A DNA stretch of 64,000 bases, taken from GCA-2731375 sp964344935 (GTDB lineage Bacteria > Pseudomonadota > Alphaproteobacteria > GCA-2731375). Positions 26,337-34,723 of the stretch are shown here, one piece after another; the stretch's first letter is position 1, and every line of letters begins with the position of its first letter. Below the pieces are notes generated by a model. That model did not search any database. It was given only the letters and a program-made list of their open reading frames with translations, and was not told where the DNA came from. The translations under genes and the position numbers were made by a program. Location of the stretch: assembly GCA_964344935.1 (NCBI GenBank), contig CAYFPL010000001.1, positions 186,001 to 250,000 on the forward strand, given 5' to 3'.

Positions 26337-26978
26337 CTACACGCGGTTGTCGGGCATGCCTTCCAGCAGAGGCACGAAACGGACGTCCAGCAGTTTCTCC
26401 TCCCTGAAACTGTCCCCTTCACGGGTCACGCGGATCAGGGTCTGTTCGCCCGAACCGCCAACGGGAACCACCATGATGCCCCCTTCATCCAATTGGTCCG
26501 CCAGGGCCGCCGGCATTCCGCGGGCGGCGGCGGTGACGATGATACGGGCGAAGGGGGCCAGTTCGGGCCAACCCTTGGTACCGTCGCCCAGGCGGGTGGT
26601 AATGTTGTGCAGCTTCAACGCTTCAAAACAGGTTTCCGCCTGGGCCAAAAGGGTGCGATAGCGCTCCATGGTGCAGACGCGGCGGCACAACTGGGCAAGA
26701 ACGGCGGCCTGATAACCGGACCCGGTGCCGATCTCCAGAACGCGGTGGCGTTCGTTCAAACAGAGTGCCTGGGTCATGAAAGCGACGATAAATGGCTGGC
26801 TAATGGTCTGGCCCTGGCTGATAGGCAGGGGGATGTTCTCGTAGGCTTCGGCACGCATGGCCTCGGGCACGAACAGTTCGCGCGGCACCCGTTCGACGGC
26901 GCTTAGGACGTTCTTGTCGGTAATTCCCTGCCGGCGCAGGTCCATGATGAGGCGGATCTTAGGCGCCTCATAGCTCAT
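26337..26978 (-). CDS. pcm: Protein-L-isoaspartate O-methyltransferase
   Basis: A 213-aa PCMT that methylates isoaspartyl residues to start repair of aged proteins. The SAM-binding motif VLEIGTGSGYQAAVLAQL, the preceding PLPISQGQTISQPFIVAFM block, and the VTAAARGMPAALADQL block are diagnostic. The start overlaps the surE stop (ATGA at 26975-26978), the coupling seen in many proteobacteria, and both enzymes are linked to stationary-phase survival. Confidence 0.96.
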   Translation of the reverse strand: MSYEAPKIRLIMDLRRQGITDKNVLSAVERVPRELFVPEAMRAEAYENIPLPISQGQTISQPFIVAFMTQALCLNERHRVLEIGTGSGYQAAVLAQLCRRVCTMERYRTLLAQAETCFEALKLHNITTRLGDGTKGWPELAPFARIIVTAAARGMPAALADQLDEGGIMVVPVGGSGEQTLIRVTREGDSFREEKLLDVRFVPLLEGMPDNRV

Positions 26979-27763
26979 GTTCCGAAAGTTGCCTTTAGCT
27001 GCTTGAGCACTTTGTTCTCCGTCAGATCAAGGTGCAGGGGTGTGATCGCGATGCGGCCATCTTCCGTTGCCCGCAGGTCCGTACCCGCTTTTGGCGTACC
27101 TTGGATGGGCCGAAAACCAATCCAGTAATAGGGTCGTTCCCGGGCATCGATGCGCTGTTCGATGTTTAGTGCCGTGAAATCCCGCCGGCCCTGGCGCACC
27201 ACTTCGACGCCCTGTACATCCCCCGGCAGCACGTCCGGGAAATTGACGTTCATCAACACGTCCTTCGGCCAGCCGATGGCGACCAACCGGCGGATGATAT
27301 CGCCCGCATGGTTTTCCGCCGTCGGCCAATGCACGATCCGCCTGTTGGCAAAGGACTGGCTGAGCGCGATCGATGGCACACCAACCAGAGTCCCTTCCAT
27401 GGCCGCGGCGATGGTGCCGGAATAGGTCACATCCTCGCCCATGTTGGCGCCGCGGTTGACGCCCGAGAGCAGCAGCGCCGGCGGATTGTCCGCCATGACT
27501 TGGTTCATCGCCATCATGACGCAATCGGTGGGCGTGCCCTCGACGGCGAATTTCTTCGCTGAGATCTTGCGCAGGCGCAAGGGCGCCGTCAGGGTCAGGG
27601 AGTGGGAGGCACCGCTATGTTCGCCTTCGGGCGCCACCACCCAGACATCGTCCGAGAGGGCCCGGGCAATGCGCTGGAGTACTTTCATGCCTGGGGCATT
27701 AATACCGTCATCGTTGGTCAACAGAATACGCTTACGCCGCAGATCGGCGAGTTTTGGGGCCAT
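26975..27763 (-). CDS. surE: 5'/3'-nucleotidase SurE
   Basis: A 262-aa metal-dependent phosphatase acting on nucleoside monophosphates. The N-terminal ILLTNDDGINAPGM motif supplies the metal aspartates; VAPEGEHSGASHSLTL and LLSGVNRGANMGEDVTYSGTIAAAMEG are the family blocks with the metal-binding asparagine and serine. It lies two bases after serS and overlaps pcm, forming serS-surE-pcm. Confidence 0.97.
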   Translation of the reverse strand: MAPKLADLRRKRILLTNDDGINAPGMKVLQRIARALSDDVWVVAPEGEHSGASHSLTLTAPLRLRKISAKKFAVEGTPTDCVMMAMNQVMADNPPALLLSGVNRGANMGEDVTYSGTIAAAMEGTLVGVPSIALSQSFANRRIVHWPTAENHAGDIIRRLVAIGWPKDVLMNVNFPDVLPGDVQGVEVVRQGRRDFTALNIEQRIDARERPYYWIGFRPIQGTPKAGTDLRATEDGRIAITPLHLDLTENKVLKQLKATFGT

Positions 27764-27765
27764 TG

Positions 27766-29034
27766 TCAGCCGATCCTCGTTTGTCCGCCTAAATAGGGTT
27801 GCAGGGCTTCCGGAATAGCGAAACCGCCGTCCGGCAACTGGTAATTCTCAATCACCGCGATCATGGTCCGTCCCACGGCCAGGCCCGAGCCGTTCAGGGT
27901 GTGCACAAAACCCGTGCCCTTGCCCTTGGCCGGCTTGAACCGCGCGCCCATGCGGCGGGCCTGAAAATCACCGCAATTGGAGCAAGAAGAGATTTCCCGG
28001 TAGGTGTCCTGACCCGGCATCCAGGCCTCAAGATCATAGGTGCGCTGGGCCGAAAAGCCCATATCGCCACTGCTAAGCAGCATGACCCGGTAGGGGATCT
28101 CAAGGCGCTGGAGGATACTTTCGGCGCAGCCGGTCATCCGGTCGAGCTCGTCGCCGGACTGGTCGGGATGGGTGATGGAAACCAGTTCCACCTTGTAGAA
28201 CTGGTGCTGGCGCAGCATGCCCCGGGTATCCCGTCCCGCCGCGCCTGCCTCGGAACGGAAACAGGGGGTATGGGCAACATAGCGCAAAGGCAGTTCGTCC
28301 TCTGCCAAGACGCCATCCCGGACCAGGTTGGTCAGAACCATCTCGGCCGTGGGGATCAAATAGAAGCCGTCCGTGGTCTTGAACAGATCTTCTTCGAACT
28401 TCGGCAGGTTGCCTGTTCCGAAGGCTGTATGTTCGCGGACCAAAAGGGGCACCGAGGTTTCTTCGTAGCCAAACTCGCTCGATTGGACGTCCAGCATGAA
28501 GGCCGCCAGGGCCCGCTCGAGCCTTGCCAATTCGCCGCGAAGAACGACGAAACGGGCGCCAGAGAGTTTCGAGGCAGCCTCGAAATCCATCAGGCCCAGG
28601 GTCTCGCCAATTTCAAAATGCTGTTTCGGCTCGAAATCGAATGTCTTGGGGGTGCCGTGGCTGCGTACTTCCTCGTTCGCCTCTTCATCCGCACCCACGG
28701 GCACGCCGTCTTCGGGCCGGTTCGGCAATTCGGAGAGGGTTTCGCGCAGGGCCTGTGAGAACTGGCGTTCCTTATCCTCGCCGTCCTGTACCGCACCCTT
28801 GAGACGGCCAACCTCGGCGATCAGCTCATCCGCATCCTCGCCTTTGGATTTGGCCGTGCCAATCTGTTTGGAAAGCGCATTGCGGCGGTTCTGCATCTCC
28901 TGCAATGCTGTTCTGTTGGCCCGGGCCGCTTCATCCCTGGACAGAATGTCGGCTGCTAGGGGCTGCAAACCACGGGCGGCCAGACCGGCGTCGAAAGCCT
29001 CTGGGTTGTCGCGAATCCAGCGCAGATCGTACAT
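27766..29034 (-). CDS. serS: Seryl-tRNA synthetase
   Basis: A 422-aa class II aminoacyl-tRNA synthetase charging tRNA-Ser. The N-terminal helical arm (about 28-105, coiled coil with many Lys/Glu/Ala) contacts tRNA. Motif 2 is FRSEAGAAGRDTRGMLRQHQF and motif 3 NGSGLAVGRTMIAVIENYQ. All canonical features are present. In many relatives tatABC precedes serS; here a pentapeptide-repeat gene occupies that position, 86 bp upstream. Confidence 0.98.
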   Translation of the reverse strand: MYDLRWIRDNPEAFDAGLAARGLQPLAADILSRDEAARANRTALQEMQNRRNALSKQIGTAKSKGEDADELIAEVGRLKGAVQDGEDKERQFSQALRETLSELPNRPEDGVPVGADEEANEEVRSHGTPKTFDFEPKQHFEIGETLGLMDFEAASKLSGARFVVLRGELARLERALAAFMLDVQSSEFGYEETSVPLLVREHTAFGTGNLPKFEEDLFKTTDGFYLIPTAEMVLTNLVRDGVLAEDELPLRYVAHTPCFRSEAGAAGRDTRGMLRQHQFYKVELVSITHPDQSGDELDRMTGCAESILQRLEIPYRVMLLSSGDMGFSAQRTYDLEAWMPGQDTYREISSCSNCGDFQARRMGARFKPAKGKGTGFVHTLNGSGLAVGRTMIAVIENYQLPDGGFAIPEALQPYLGGQTRIG

Positions 29035-29120
29035 GGCGGCATGTCTCTGGTTTGTCGTTCGGAAAAGCGCGCTTTGTATACGCGCAAGGCCCGCTCCCGT
29101 CCAGGGCCGCGGCTTTGCGC

Positions 29121-30428
29121 CTAGGCCTTGAAGCCGGTCGTCCCCCGCATATCTGCGCCATGCATCTTGGCACCGCGGAAATCAGCACCTGTCAAATCGG
29201 CGTCCAGGAACACCGCATCAGTCAGATTGGCGCCTCTGAAATCGGCCCGCTGCAGCATCGCCCCTTCCAGATTCGCGTTACGCAGGTCGGCCGAACGCAG
29301 GTTCGCCGAGCGCAAATCGGCACAGGCCAGGTTGGTCGGCCATTCCGCGTCGACACCGCTGGCGATACGCATTCGGTTCATCCGCGCGCGGCTCAGGTTG
29401 GCCCGGCGCAGGTTGGCGCGGACCAACTGTGCCCCGCGCAGGTCAGCATCGCTGCAGTTGGCCTCGTTCATCAGCGCGCCGCCCAACTGGGCCATGGATA
29501 GGCTGCAACCTATCATGTTCAACTTTGTCAGCGTCGCCTGTTCCATCTTAACCGCTGAAAGCTCAACCCCGCGAAGAGACACGCCGGTCAAGTCTATGCC
29601 GCTCAGGTCCGCCTGTGTGCCTTCGCCGCCTAGGGTTCTGACCCAGACCGCATGCTGCTGCAGAATATCCGAAATCGTGCCGCCGGCTTCTTCTAGGGAT
29701 TGGGCAACCGTGGCTTCGCTCAACTGATCCGCATCCATGTCCGAACGCCTGAACAAGGAGGCGGTCAAATCGGCGCCGGAAAAATTGGCGCCGTCCATGG
29801 TCGCTCCGAGTAGGATCGCGCCCTGTAGCCTGCAACCCCCTAGATCTGCACCTGTCAAATCGGCCCCACTGAGATCGGCGCCGCTGAGATCGGAATTGGA
29901 CAGATTCGCCTTGGTTAGATTGGCATGGCGCAGATTTGCGCCGCTCAAATCCGTGCGTGGCCCGATGGCACCGCCCATGCGGGCGCCCTGCATATTCGCC
30001 CGGGCCAGTACTGCCTCGTCAATGCGGCTGAAGCCGTCGCCGACGGCCACATAGCCACCTTTGTCGCCTTGCACGAACAATTGGCCGTCGCGAATGTCCG
30101 CTTCCGACAGATCCGCGCCTTCCAAATTGGCGCGGCGCATGGAAACGCCACGCAGATCGCTCTTTGACAGATTGGCGCCGCGCAAATCCGCGCCGTCCAT
30201 ATTGGCGGCGAACAGGCAAACGCCGACCATGGAGGCTTCATAAAAGATACAGCTTTGCAGATCGGTGCCGGCCAATTCGGCCCAGGAGATATCTCGTCGG
30301 GCAAATATGAGTTCAGCTGCATCATGCAGCTTTAGAACCAGCCGTTCGCCCCCATGAATTCCTTCTAGGAACTTACGATGGGACGCTAATTTTCTTTGCA
30401 ACGCGTTTTGGTTGACACGCGGTGCCAT
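29121..30428 (-). CDS. Pentapeptide-repeat protein
   Basis: A 435-aa protein built largely of A(D/N)LXX repeats, which fold as a right-handed quadrilateral beta-helix. Repeats form three blocks: about 68-118 (GADLRGANL), 165-225 (SGADLSGADLTGADLGG) and 275-430 (ADLRGAQLVRANLRRANL), separated by two non-repetitive inserts near 119-160 and 232-275. A 60-residue N-terminal region without repeats (FLEGIHGGERLVLKL) precedes them. No signal peptide or membrane helix. Some such proteins mimic DNA or inhibit gyrase, but nothing here fixes a function. It is transcribed alone between maiA and serS. Confidence 0.9.
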   Translation of the reverse strand: MAPRVNQNALQRKLASHRKFLEGIHGGERLVLKLHDAAELIFARRDISWAELAGTDLQSCIFYEASMVGVCLFAANMDGADLRGANLSKSDLRGVSMRRANLEGADLSEADIRDGQLFVQGDKGGYVAVGDGFSRIDEAVLARANMQGARMGGAIGPRTDLSGANLRHANLTKANLSNSDLSGADLSGADLTGADLGGCRLQGAILLGATMDGANFSGADLTASLFRRSDMDADQLSEATVAQSLEEAGGTISDILQQHAVWVRTLGGEGTQADLSGIDLTGVSLRGVELSAVKMEQATLTKLNMIGCSLSMAQLGGALMNEANCSDADLRGAQLVRANLRRANLSRARMNRMRIASGVDAEWPTNLACADLRSANLRSADLRNANLEGAMLQRADFRGANLTDAVFLDADLTGADFRGAKMHGADMRGTTGFKA

Positions 30429-30487
30429 ACAGATTCCATTCTCGACCTATCCCGATGGTCATAATGCAGGAGCAAATGTTAATAAAT

Positions 30488-31135
30488 TCATACAGCCGCG
30501 GGCGCATCGGGCTGCGCCTCCGGCACTGCGGCGGCAAAAGCCTCCAAAGCACCGCAGGCCTCATCTATGCGCAATAAAGTCGGATACTTCGACAAATTCA
30601 CATCGAAACGGCGCGCGTTGTAGAGTTGCGGCACCAAACAAATATCAGCCAGGCCGGGTAGCTCGCCGTGGCAGAACGTTCCCGTCGCCGCATTGCCCGC
30701 CACCAGTTTTTCCAGGCTCTCCAGTCCCTGGTCGACCCAATGACGGTACCAGGTCAGCCGTCCTTCGTCAGAGACGCCCAGGTTATTGGTCAAGAAATTC
30801 AACACTTTAAGGTTATCGATGGGGTGGATGTCGCAGGCTACCACCATGGCCAGTTGCCGGACCCGCGCCCGTCCTGCCGGATCGTCTGGAAGCAAGGCCG
30901 GTTCGGGGTGAATTTCGTCCAAGTATTCCAGGATCGCCAGAGATTGGCCCAGATGCACATCACCATGCACCAGAGTGGGCACCAGACCCTGTGGGTTGAG
31001 GGCTAGATAATCGTCGCTGCGCTGATCCAGCTTCTGCAGGTGAATGAATGCCTGTTCCACCTCCAAACCTTTCAGATTGAGGCCGATGCGTACGCGGTAG
31101 GCTGCTGAAGAACGCCAATAACCGTATAGTTTCAT
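30488..31135 (-). CDS. maiA: Maleylacetoacetate isomerase (zeta-class GST)
   Basis: A 215-aa glutathione-dependent isomerase that converts maleylacetoacetate to fumarylacetoacetate in tyrosine/homogentisate breakdown. The N-terminal YWRSSAAYRVRIGLNLKG carries the zeta-class SSxxxRVR active-site motif, and NPQGLVPTLVHGD and LGQSLAILEYLDE the glutathione-binding residues. The start at 31133-31135 begins the thioredoxin fold; an upstream extension in frame has no GST character. hppD lies 2.5 kb away on the other strand; homogentisate dioxygenase and fumarylacetoacetase are not in the window. Confidence 0.9.
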   Translation of the reverse strand: MKLYGYWRSSAAYRVRIGLNLKGLEVEQAFIHLQKLDQRSDDYLALNPQGLVPTLVHGDVHLGQSLAILEYLDEIHPEPALLPDDPAGRARVRQLAMVVACDIHPIDNLKVLNFLTNNLGVSDEGRLTWYRHWVDQGLESLEKLVAGNAATGTFCHGELPGLADICLVPQLYNARRFDVNLSKYPTLLRIDEACGALEAFAAAVPEAQPDAPAAV

Positions 31136-31145
31136 TGCCTTACCC

Positions 31146-32450
31146 TCATCCCAGGACCGTAAAGCTGCTGTTTGGATTGATCTCGCGGTTGCGGGAAAAA
31201 AAGCCGATGTCAGCCCGGCGCTTGGTATAGACATAGTCGTAGTGAACAGGGTCCGTATCGTGATCCTGGCCGTCCTGACAGCGGATGATCAATTCCGCCA
31301 TCATGGCGCCCGCCACCGGCGCATTCTTGAACTGGTTCCCCGATGTCCCCACAGCCATATAAAAGCCCGGCAGATCGGATTTGTCGTAGATCGGGATCCA
31401 ATCGTCGGTAACATCATAGAGAGAGACAACGCCGGCAGCCTGACCGGGTATTTTCAGGCTGGGAATACGTTGGGCGGCGCGCAGCGCCTGGGTTTGCCAT
31501 TGCTCGGTGAATTCGGTGTTGTAGTCGTCCGGATCGACCCATTCCCGTTCATCACATTCCGGGTCCTCGCTGCCGAACAGGATATGGTTGCCGGTTTCGG
31601 GCCGGCTATAGACCGCGATATCGCTGTCAGAGGTCACGGGACCCTGGCTCATATAGTCGAAGCCGTCAGGTGACGGTAGGTGCACCACCTCCTGGCGCAG
31701 GGCGCGGGTCTTGATGTTCATTTTGTGGGCGACACCGGCCAATTCGTTGACCTTGGCGGAATGAGGCCCGGCCACGTTGACCACTACAGCGGTATCGATC
31801 GCGGTGCCATCGGCAAGCGTGATGCCGCATACCTTGCCCTCGGCCTGGCGGATTTCGGTGACATCGGCATTGAATAGGAACTTCGCCCCCGCCGCCTCCG
31901 CCGCCACCTGGACGTTATGGGTGGCCAATTGTGGATCGCTGATATAGCCGGCCTCGGGGGTGAAGACGGCACCCTGCATGCTGGGGCCGGTGGCCACGCC
32001 AAAGCCAGGGTCCTCCATGCGCTTGGCGGGTGCGAAACTGTGCAGGTCATAGATCGGCAGGCGGCTAAGGATCTTGTCGTTGTCCCAATCCTCCCAGGCG
32101 ATATTCAGGGTATCGAGGTTGGCGCAGATCGAGGCCATGAAGCCGTTATGTTCCGTCTTCATGATGGCGCAGCCAACCTCCTCGAAGCGGGCCAGGCCGC
32201 GTTCGTCATCGACGCCCAGATGTTCGGCCCAGTGCTTCCAGTAGTGATAGCCCTCGAAGGCCAGGGCGGTGCCATCGACAGTGGAATAGTGGCTACGGAT
32301 GATGGCGCATGAGGCCGAAGTGGAGCCGTAACCGGCAGCGGGCAATCGGTCCACGTTCAAGGTGCGCCAGCCCCGGCGCGCCAGTTCCAAACCAACGGAA
32401 GCACCGATGATACCGGCGCCGATAATGATTGCGTCGTATTGATCCGCCAT
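31146..32450 (-). CDS. FAD-dependent oxidoreductase, sarcosine-oxidase beta/DAO type
   Basis: A 434-aa flavoenzyme of the D-amino-acid-oxidase fold. It opens with the FAD dinucleotide motif AIIIGAGIIGASVGLELARRG; the C terminus has GFYMAVGTSGNQFKNAPVAGAMMAELI, the second FAD block. Closest in layout to the beta subunit of sarcosine oxidase and related amine oxidases. It is 10 bp upstream of maiA in the same direction, though a role in tyrosine catabolism is not evident. The substrate is probably an N-methylated or secondary amine (inference). Confidence 0.86.
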   Translation of the reverse strand: MADQYDAIIIGAGIIGASVGLELARRGWRTLNVDRLPAAGYGSTSASCAIIRSHYSTVDGTALAFEGYHYWKHWAEHLGVDDERGLARFEEVGCAIMKTEHNGFMASICANLDTLNIAWEDWDNDKILSRLPIYDLHSFAPAKRMEDPGFGVATGPSMQGAVFTPEAGYISDPQLATHNVQVAAEAAGAKFLFNADVTEIRQAEGKVCGITLADGTAIDTAVVVNVAGPHSAKVNELAGVAHKMNIKTRALRQEVVHLPSPDGFDYMSQGPVTSDSDIAVYSRPETGNHILFGSEDPECDEREWVDPDDYNTEFTEQWQTQALRAAQRIPSLKIPGQAAGVVSLYDVTDDWIPIYDKSDLPGFYMAVGTSGNQFKNAPVAGAMMAELIIRCQDGQDHDTDPVHYDYVYTKRRADIGFFSRNREINPNSSFTVLG

Positions 32451-32531
32451 GACCGAACCTCTTCCTTAATCCGTCCTTAATCATAATCACATACAGAGAT
32501 CATGTATGCCGCCGCAATACGAGGGGGAAAA

Positions 32532-33506
32532 ATGGATCAACTCGAAGCCATGGTGCGCACCTTTGCGGAAACCCAGCCATGGCAAGGCGAGGTTCCAAGG
32601 GGTTGTTTCCCGAATTTCCTGGGCGTCATGACCGAGGAGATTTTCGTTGCTGATTACGCGCCGTCCAACGGTGTGCTGTCGAACGACGGCCTGATCAATC
32701 GGACGCCGGCGCCAAAGTTCGACGACGGTGAAATCTTTTTCGAGCAGGCGGCGATCCACAAGGCGGTGGAAGCCGCCCACGACAAATTCGTCATGGTGGA
32801 ACTGGGCGGTGGCTATGCCGCGCGTACGGTGGACGCCCATGCCGCCTTGCAAAGGCACAATCCCATGCCCAGCCGTTTTGTCGTGGTAGAGGCCGAGCCG
32901 ACGCATTTCAGGTGGGCCGAGCGGCATATGCGGACCAATGGCATCGACCCCGACGAGCACTGGTTGATCAACGCCTTGGTGGCCGCGGACAGAGCGCCGA
33001 AGGCGTTTCTCCTGGGCGAAGGGTTTTATGGCAACGGCACCGTTCCAGACGGCGATGTCGATCAATTGATCGCAAACCTGCGTGGCGACCTGACCCCGGC
33101 TGATGTGCTCGCGACATTGCTGAAAACCGGTCGCTGTGGCGTGCAACAGCCCTATCAGGTGGCGGACGGAGTGCGCCATTTCGATTTCGGTTTCGTCTCG
33201 GCCATGCCGCTAAGGGACATTCTGATGCCGCTGGACCATGTGGACCTGATGGACATCGATATTCAGGGTGGCGAGAGCGAGGTTCTGCCGGCCGCCATGG
33301 ATATCATCGACAGGAAGGTCCGGCGCGTCCATCTGGCCACCCACGGTGCGGAACGGCACAGTCAGATGTGGGATCTGTTCTTCGAGCATGGCTGGCTGTG
33401 CGAGGCGGACTACGCGCCCAATTCGACCCATCATTCAGAATGGGGCAGTTTCGAAAACAACGATGGCATCCTTGATCTGGTCAACCTGGATCTTGCCGAC
33501 GTTTGA
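32532..33506 (+). CDS. FkbM-type SAM-dependent methyltransferase
   Basis: A 324-aa protein I read as an FkbM-family methyltransferase. The Rossmann core is visible: FVMVELGGGYAARTV (SAM loop), RFVVVEAEPTHFRWAERHMRTNG, and DHVDLMDIDIQGGESEVLPAAMD, which matches the FkbM DxxGxE-type block; HLATHG and GWLCEADY continue it. The first 85 residues form an extra domain. RBS GAGGGGG precedes the ATG at 32532. It is divergent from the FAD oxidoreductase and stands alone; FkbM enzymes modify sugars or polyketides, and the acceptor here is unknown. Confidence 0.75.
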   Translation: MDQLEAMVRTFAETQPWQGEVPRGCFPNFLGVMTEEIFVADYAPSNGVLSNDGLINRTPAPKFDDGEIFFEQAAIHKAVEAAHDKFVMVELGGGYAARTVDAHAALQRHNPMPSRFVVVEAEPTHFRWAERHMRTNGIDPDEHWLINALVAADRAPKAFLLGEGFYGNGTVPDGDVDQLIANLRGDLTPADVLATLLKTGRCGVQQPYQVADGVRHFDFGFVSAMPLRDILMPLDHVDLMDIDIQGGESEVLPAAMDIIDRKVRRVHLATHGAERHSQMWDLFFEHGWLCEADYAPNSTHHSEWGSFENNDGILDLVNLDLADV

Positions 33507-33643
33507 ATCAATCCAGTGCGGGCAAACCGCCGCCGATAGAGCAGCATAATTTGCATGCCATCGTTTCGCCGACGGCTCTGGGCTTGACCCTGCAATCCCC
33601 GACGATGAACAATCCCGTTATGGTGTAGACAGGGAGTTGGATC

Positions 33644-34723
33644 ATGGCAGACCTGTTCGAGAACCCGTTGGCGCTCGATGGTTTCGAGTTCGTGGAATTC
33701 GCCGCACCCGACGCAGCCGTCCTGGAAGGGGTTTTCGCGGCACTTGGCTTCGTCGAGGCGGCCCGGCACAGATCCAAAGATGTCACGCTCTATCGCCAGG
33801 GTGGCATCAATTTCATCATCAACCGGGAGCCGGCCAGCCCGGCGCATTTTTTCGCCGAGGAGCATGGGCCGTCGGCCTGTGGCATGGCATTTCGGGTCAA
33901 GGATTCCCATCATGCCTATGCCGAGGCCCTTGCCCGGGGCGCCCAGCCGATCGACATGCCCACCGGGCCCATGGAGTTGAAACTGCCTGCCGTCAAGGGC
34001 ATCGGCGGCGCGCCCATCTATTTGATCGACCGATATGAAGACGGCGCCAGCATTTATGACATCGACTTCAAATACATCGAAGGCGTGCCGCGGCAGCCTG
34101 AAGGGTGCGGGTTACTGCAGATCGATCATTTGACACACAACGTCTACCGCGGCCGCATGGCCCATTGGGCGGCCTACTACGAAAAACTGTTCAATTTCCA
34201 GGAGTTCCGCTTCTTCGATATCAAGGGGGAATACACCGGCCTGCATTCCAAGGCCATGACCGCACCGGACGGCCGTATCCGCATCCCCTTAAATGAGGAA
34301 GCTTCCGCCGGTACCGGCCAGATCGAGGAATTCCTGATGCAGTTCAACGGCGAGGGCATCCAGCATATCGCCCTCTCCACCGACGATATCTATGCCACCA
34401 TCGATCAGTTGCGCGCCAACGGCTTGGCGTTCATGGAACCGCCGCCCGAAACCTATTACGAAATGCTGTCGGAGCGTCTGCCTGGCCATGGTGAGGACGT
34501 GGACGCCCTGCGCCAGCGGGGCATCCTGCTGGATGGCAGCACAAAGGAGGACGACCCGCGCCTGTTGCTGCAAATCTTCACCCAGACCCTATTGGGCCCG
34601 GTGTTCTTCGAGATCATTCAGCGCAAGGGCGACGAAGGGTTCGGGGAAGGCAATTTCCAGGCTCTGTTCGAATCCATCGAACGGGACCAGGTCCAACGTG
34701 GCGTACTGGACAACGAGTCCTAG
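33644..34723 (+). CDS. hppD: 4-hydroxyphenylpyruvate dioxygenase
   Basis: A 359-aa non-haem iron dioxygenase making homogentisate from 4-hydroxyphenylpyruvate. Two vicinal-oxygen-chelate domains are present. Iron ligands: H162 in LQIDHLTHNV, the histidine in GIQHIALSTDDI, and the glutamate in GPVFFEIIQRKG. C-terminal GFGEGNFQALFESIERDQ is a family hallmark. RBS AGGGAG precedes the ATG. The stop codon shares CTAG with the stop of the convergent spoVR gene. With maiA it gives two of the steps of tyrosine breakdown. Confidence 0.95.
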   Translation: MADLFENPLALDGFEFVEFAAPDAAVLEGVFAALGFVEAARHRSKDVTLYRQGGINFIINREPASPAHFFAEEHGPSACGMAFRVKDSHHAYAEALARGAQPIDMPTGPMELKLPAVKGIGGAPIYLIDRYEDGASIYDIDFKYIEGVPRQPEGCGLLQIDHLTHNVYRGRMAHWAAYYEKLFNFQEFRFFDIKGEYTGLHSKAMTAPDGRIRIPLNEEASAGTGQIEEFLMQFNGEGIQHIALSTDDIYATIDQLRANGLAFMEPPPETYYEMLSERLPGHGEDVDALRQRGILLDGSTKEDDPRLLLQIFTQTLLGPVFFEIIQRKGDEGFGEGNFQALFESIERDQVQRGVLDNES

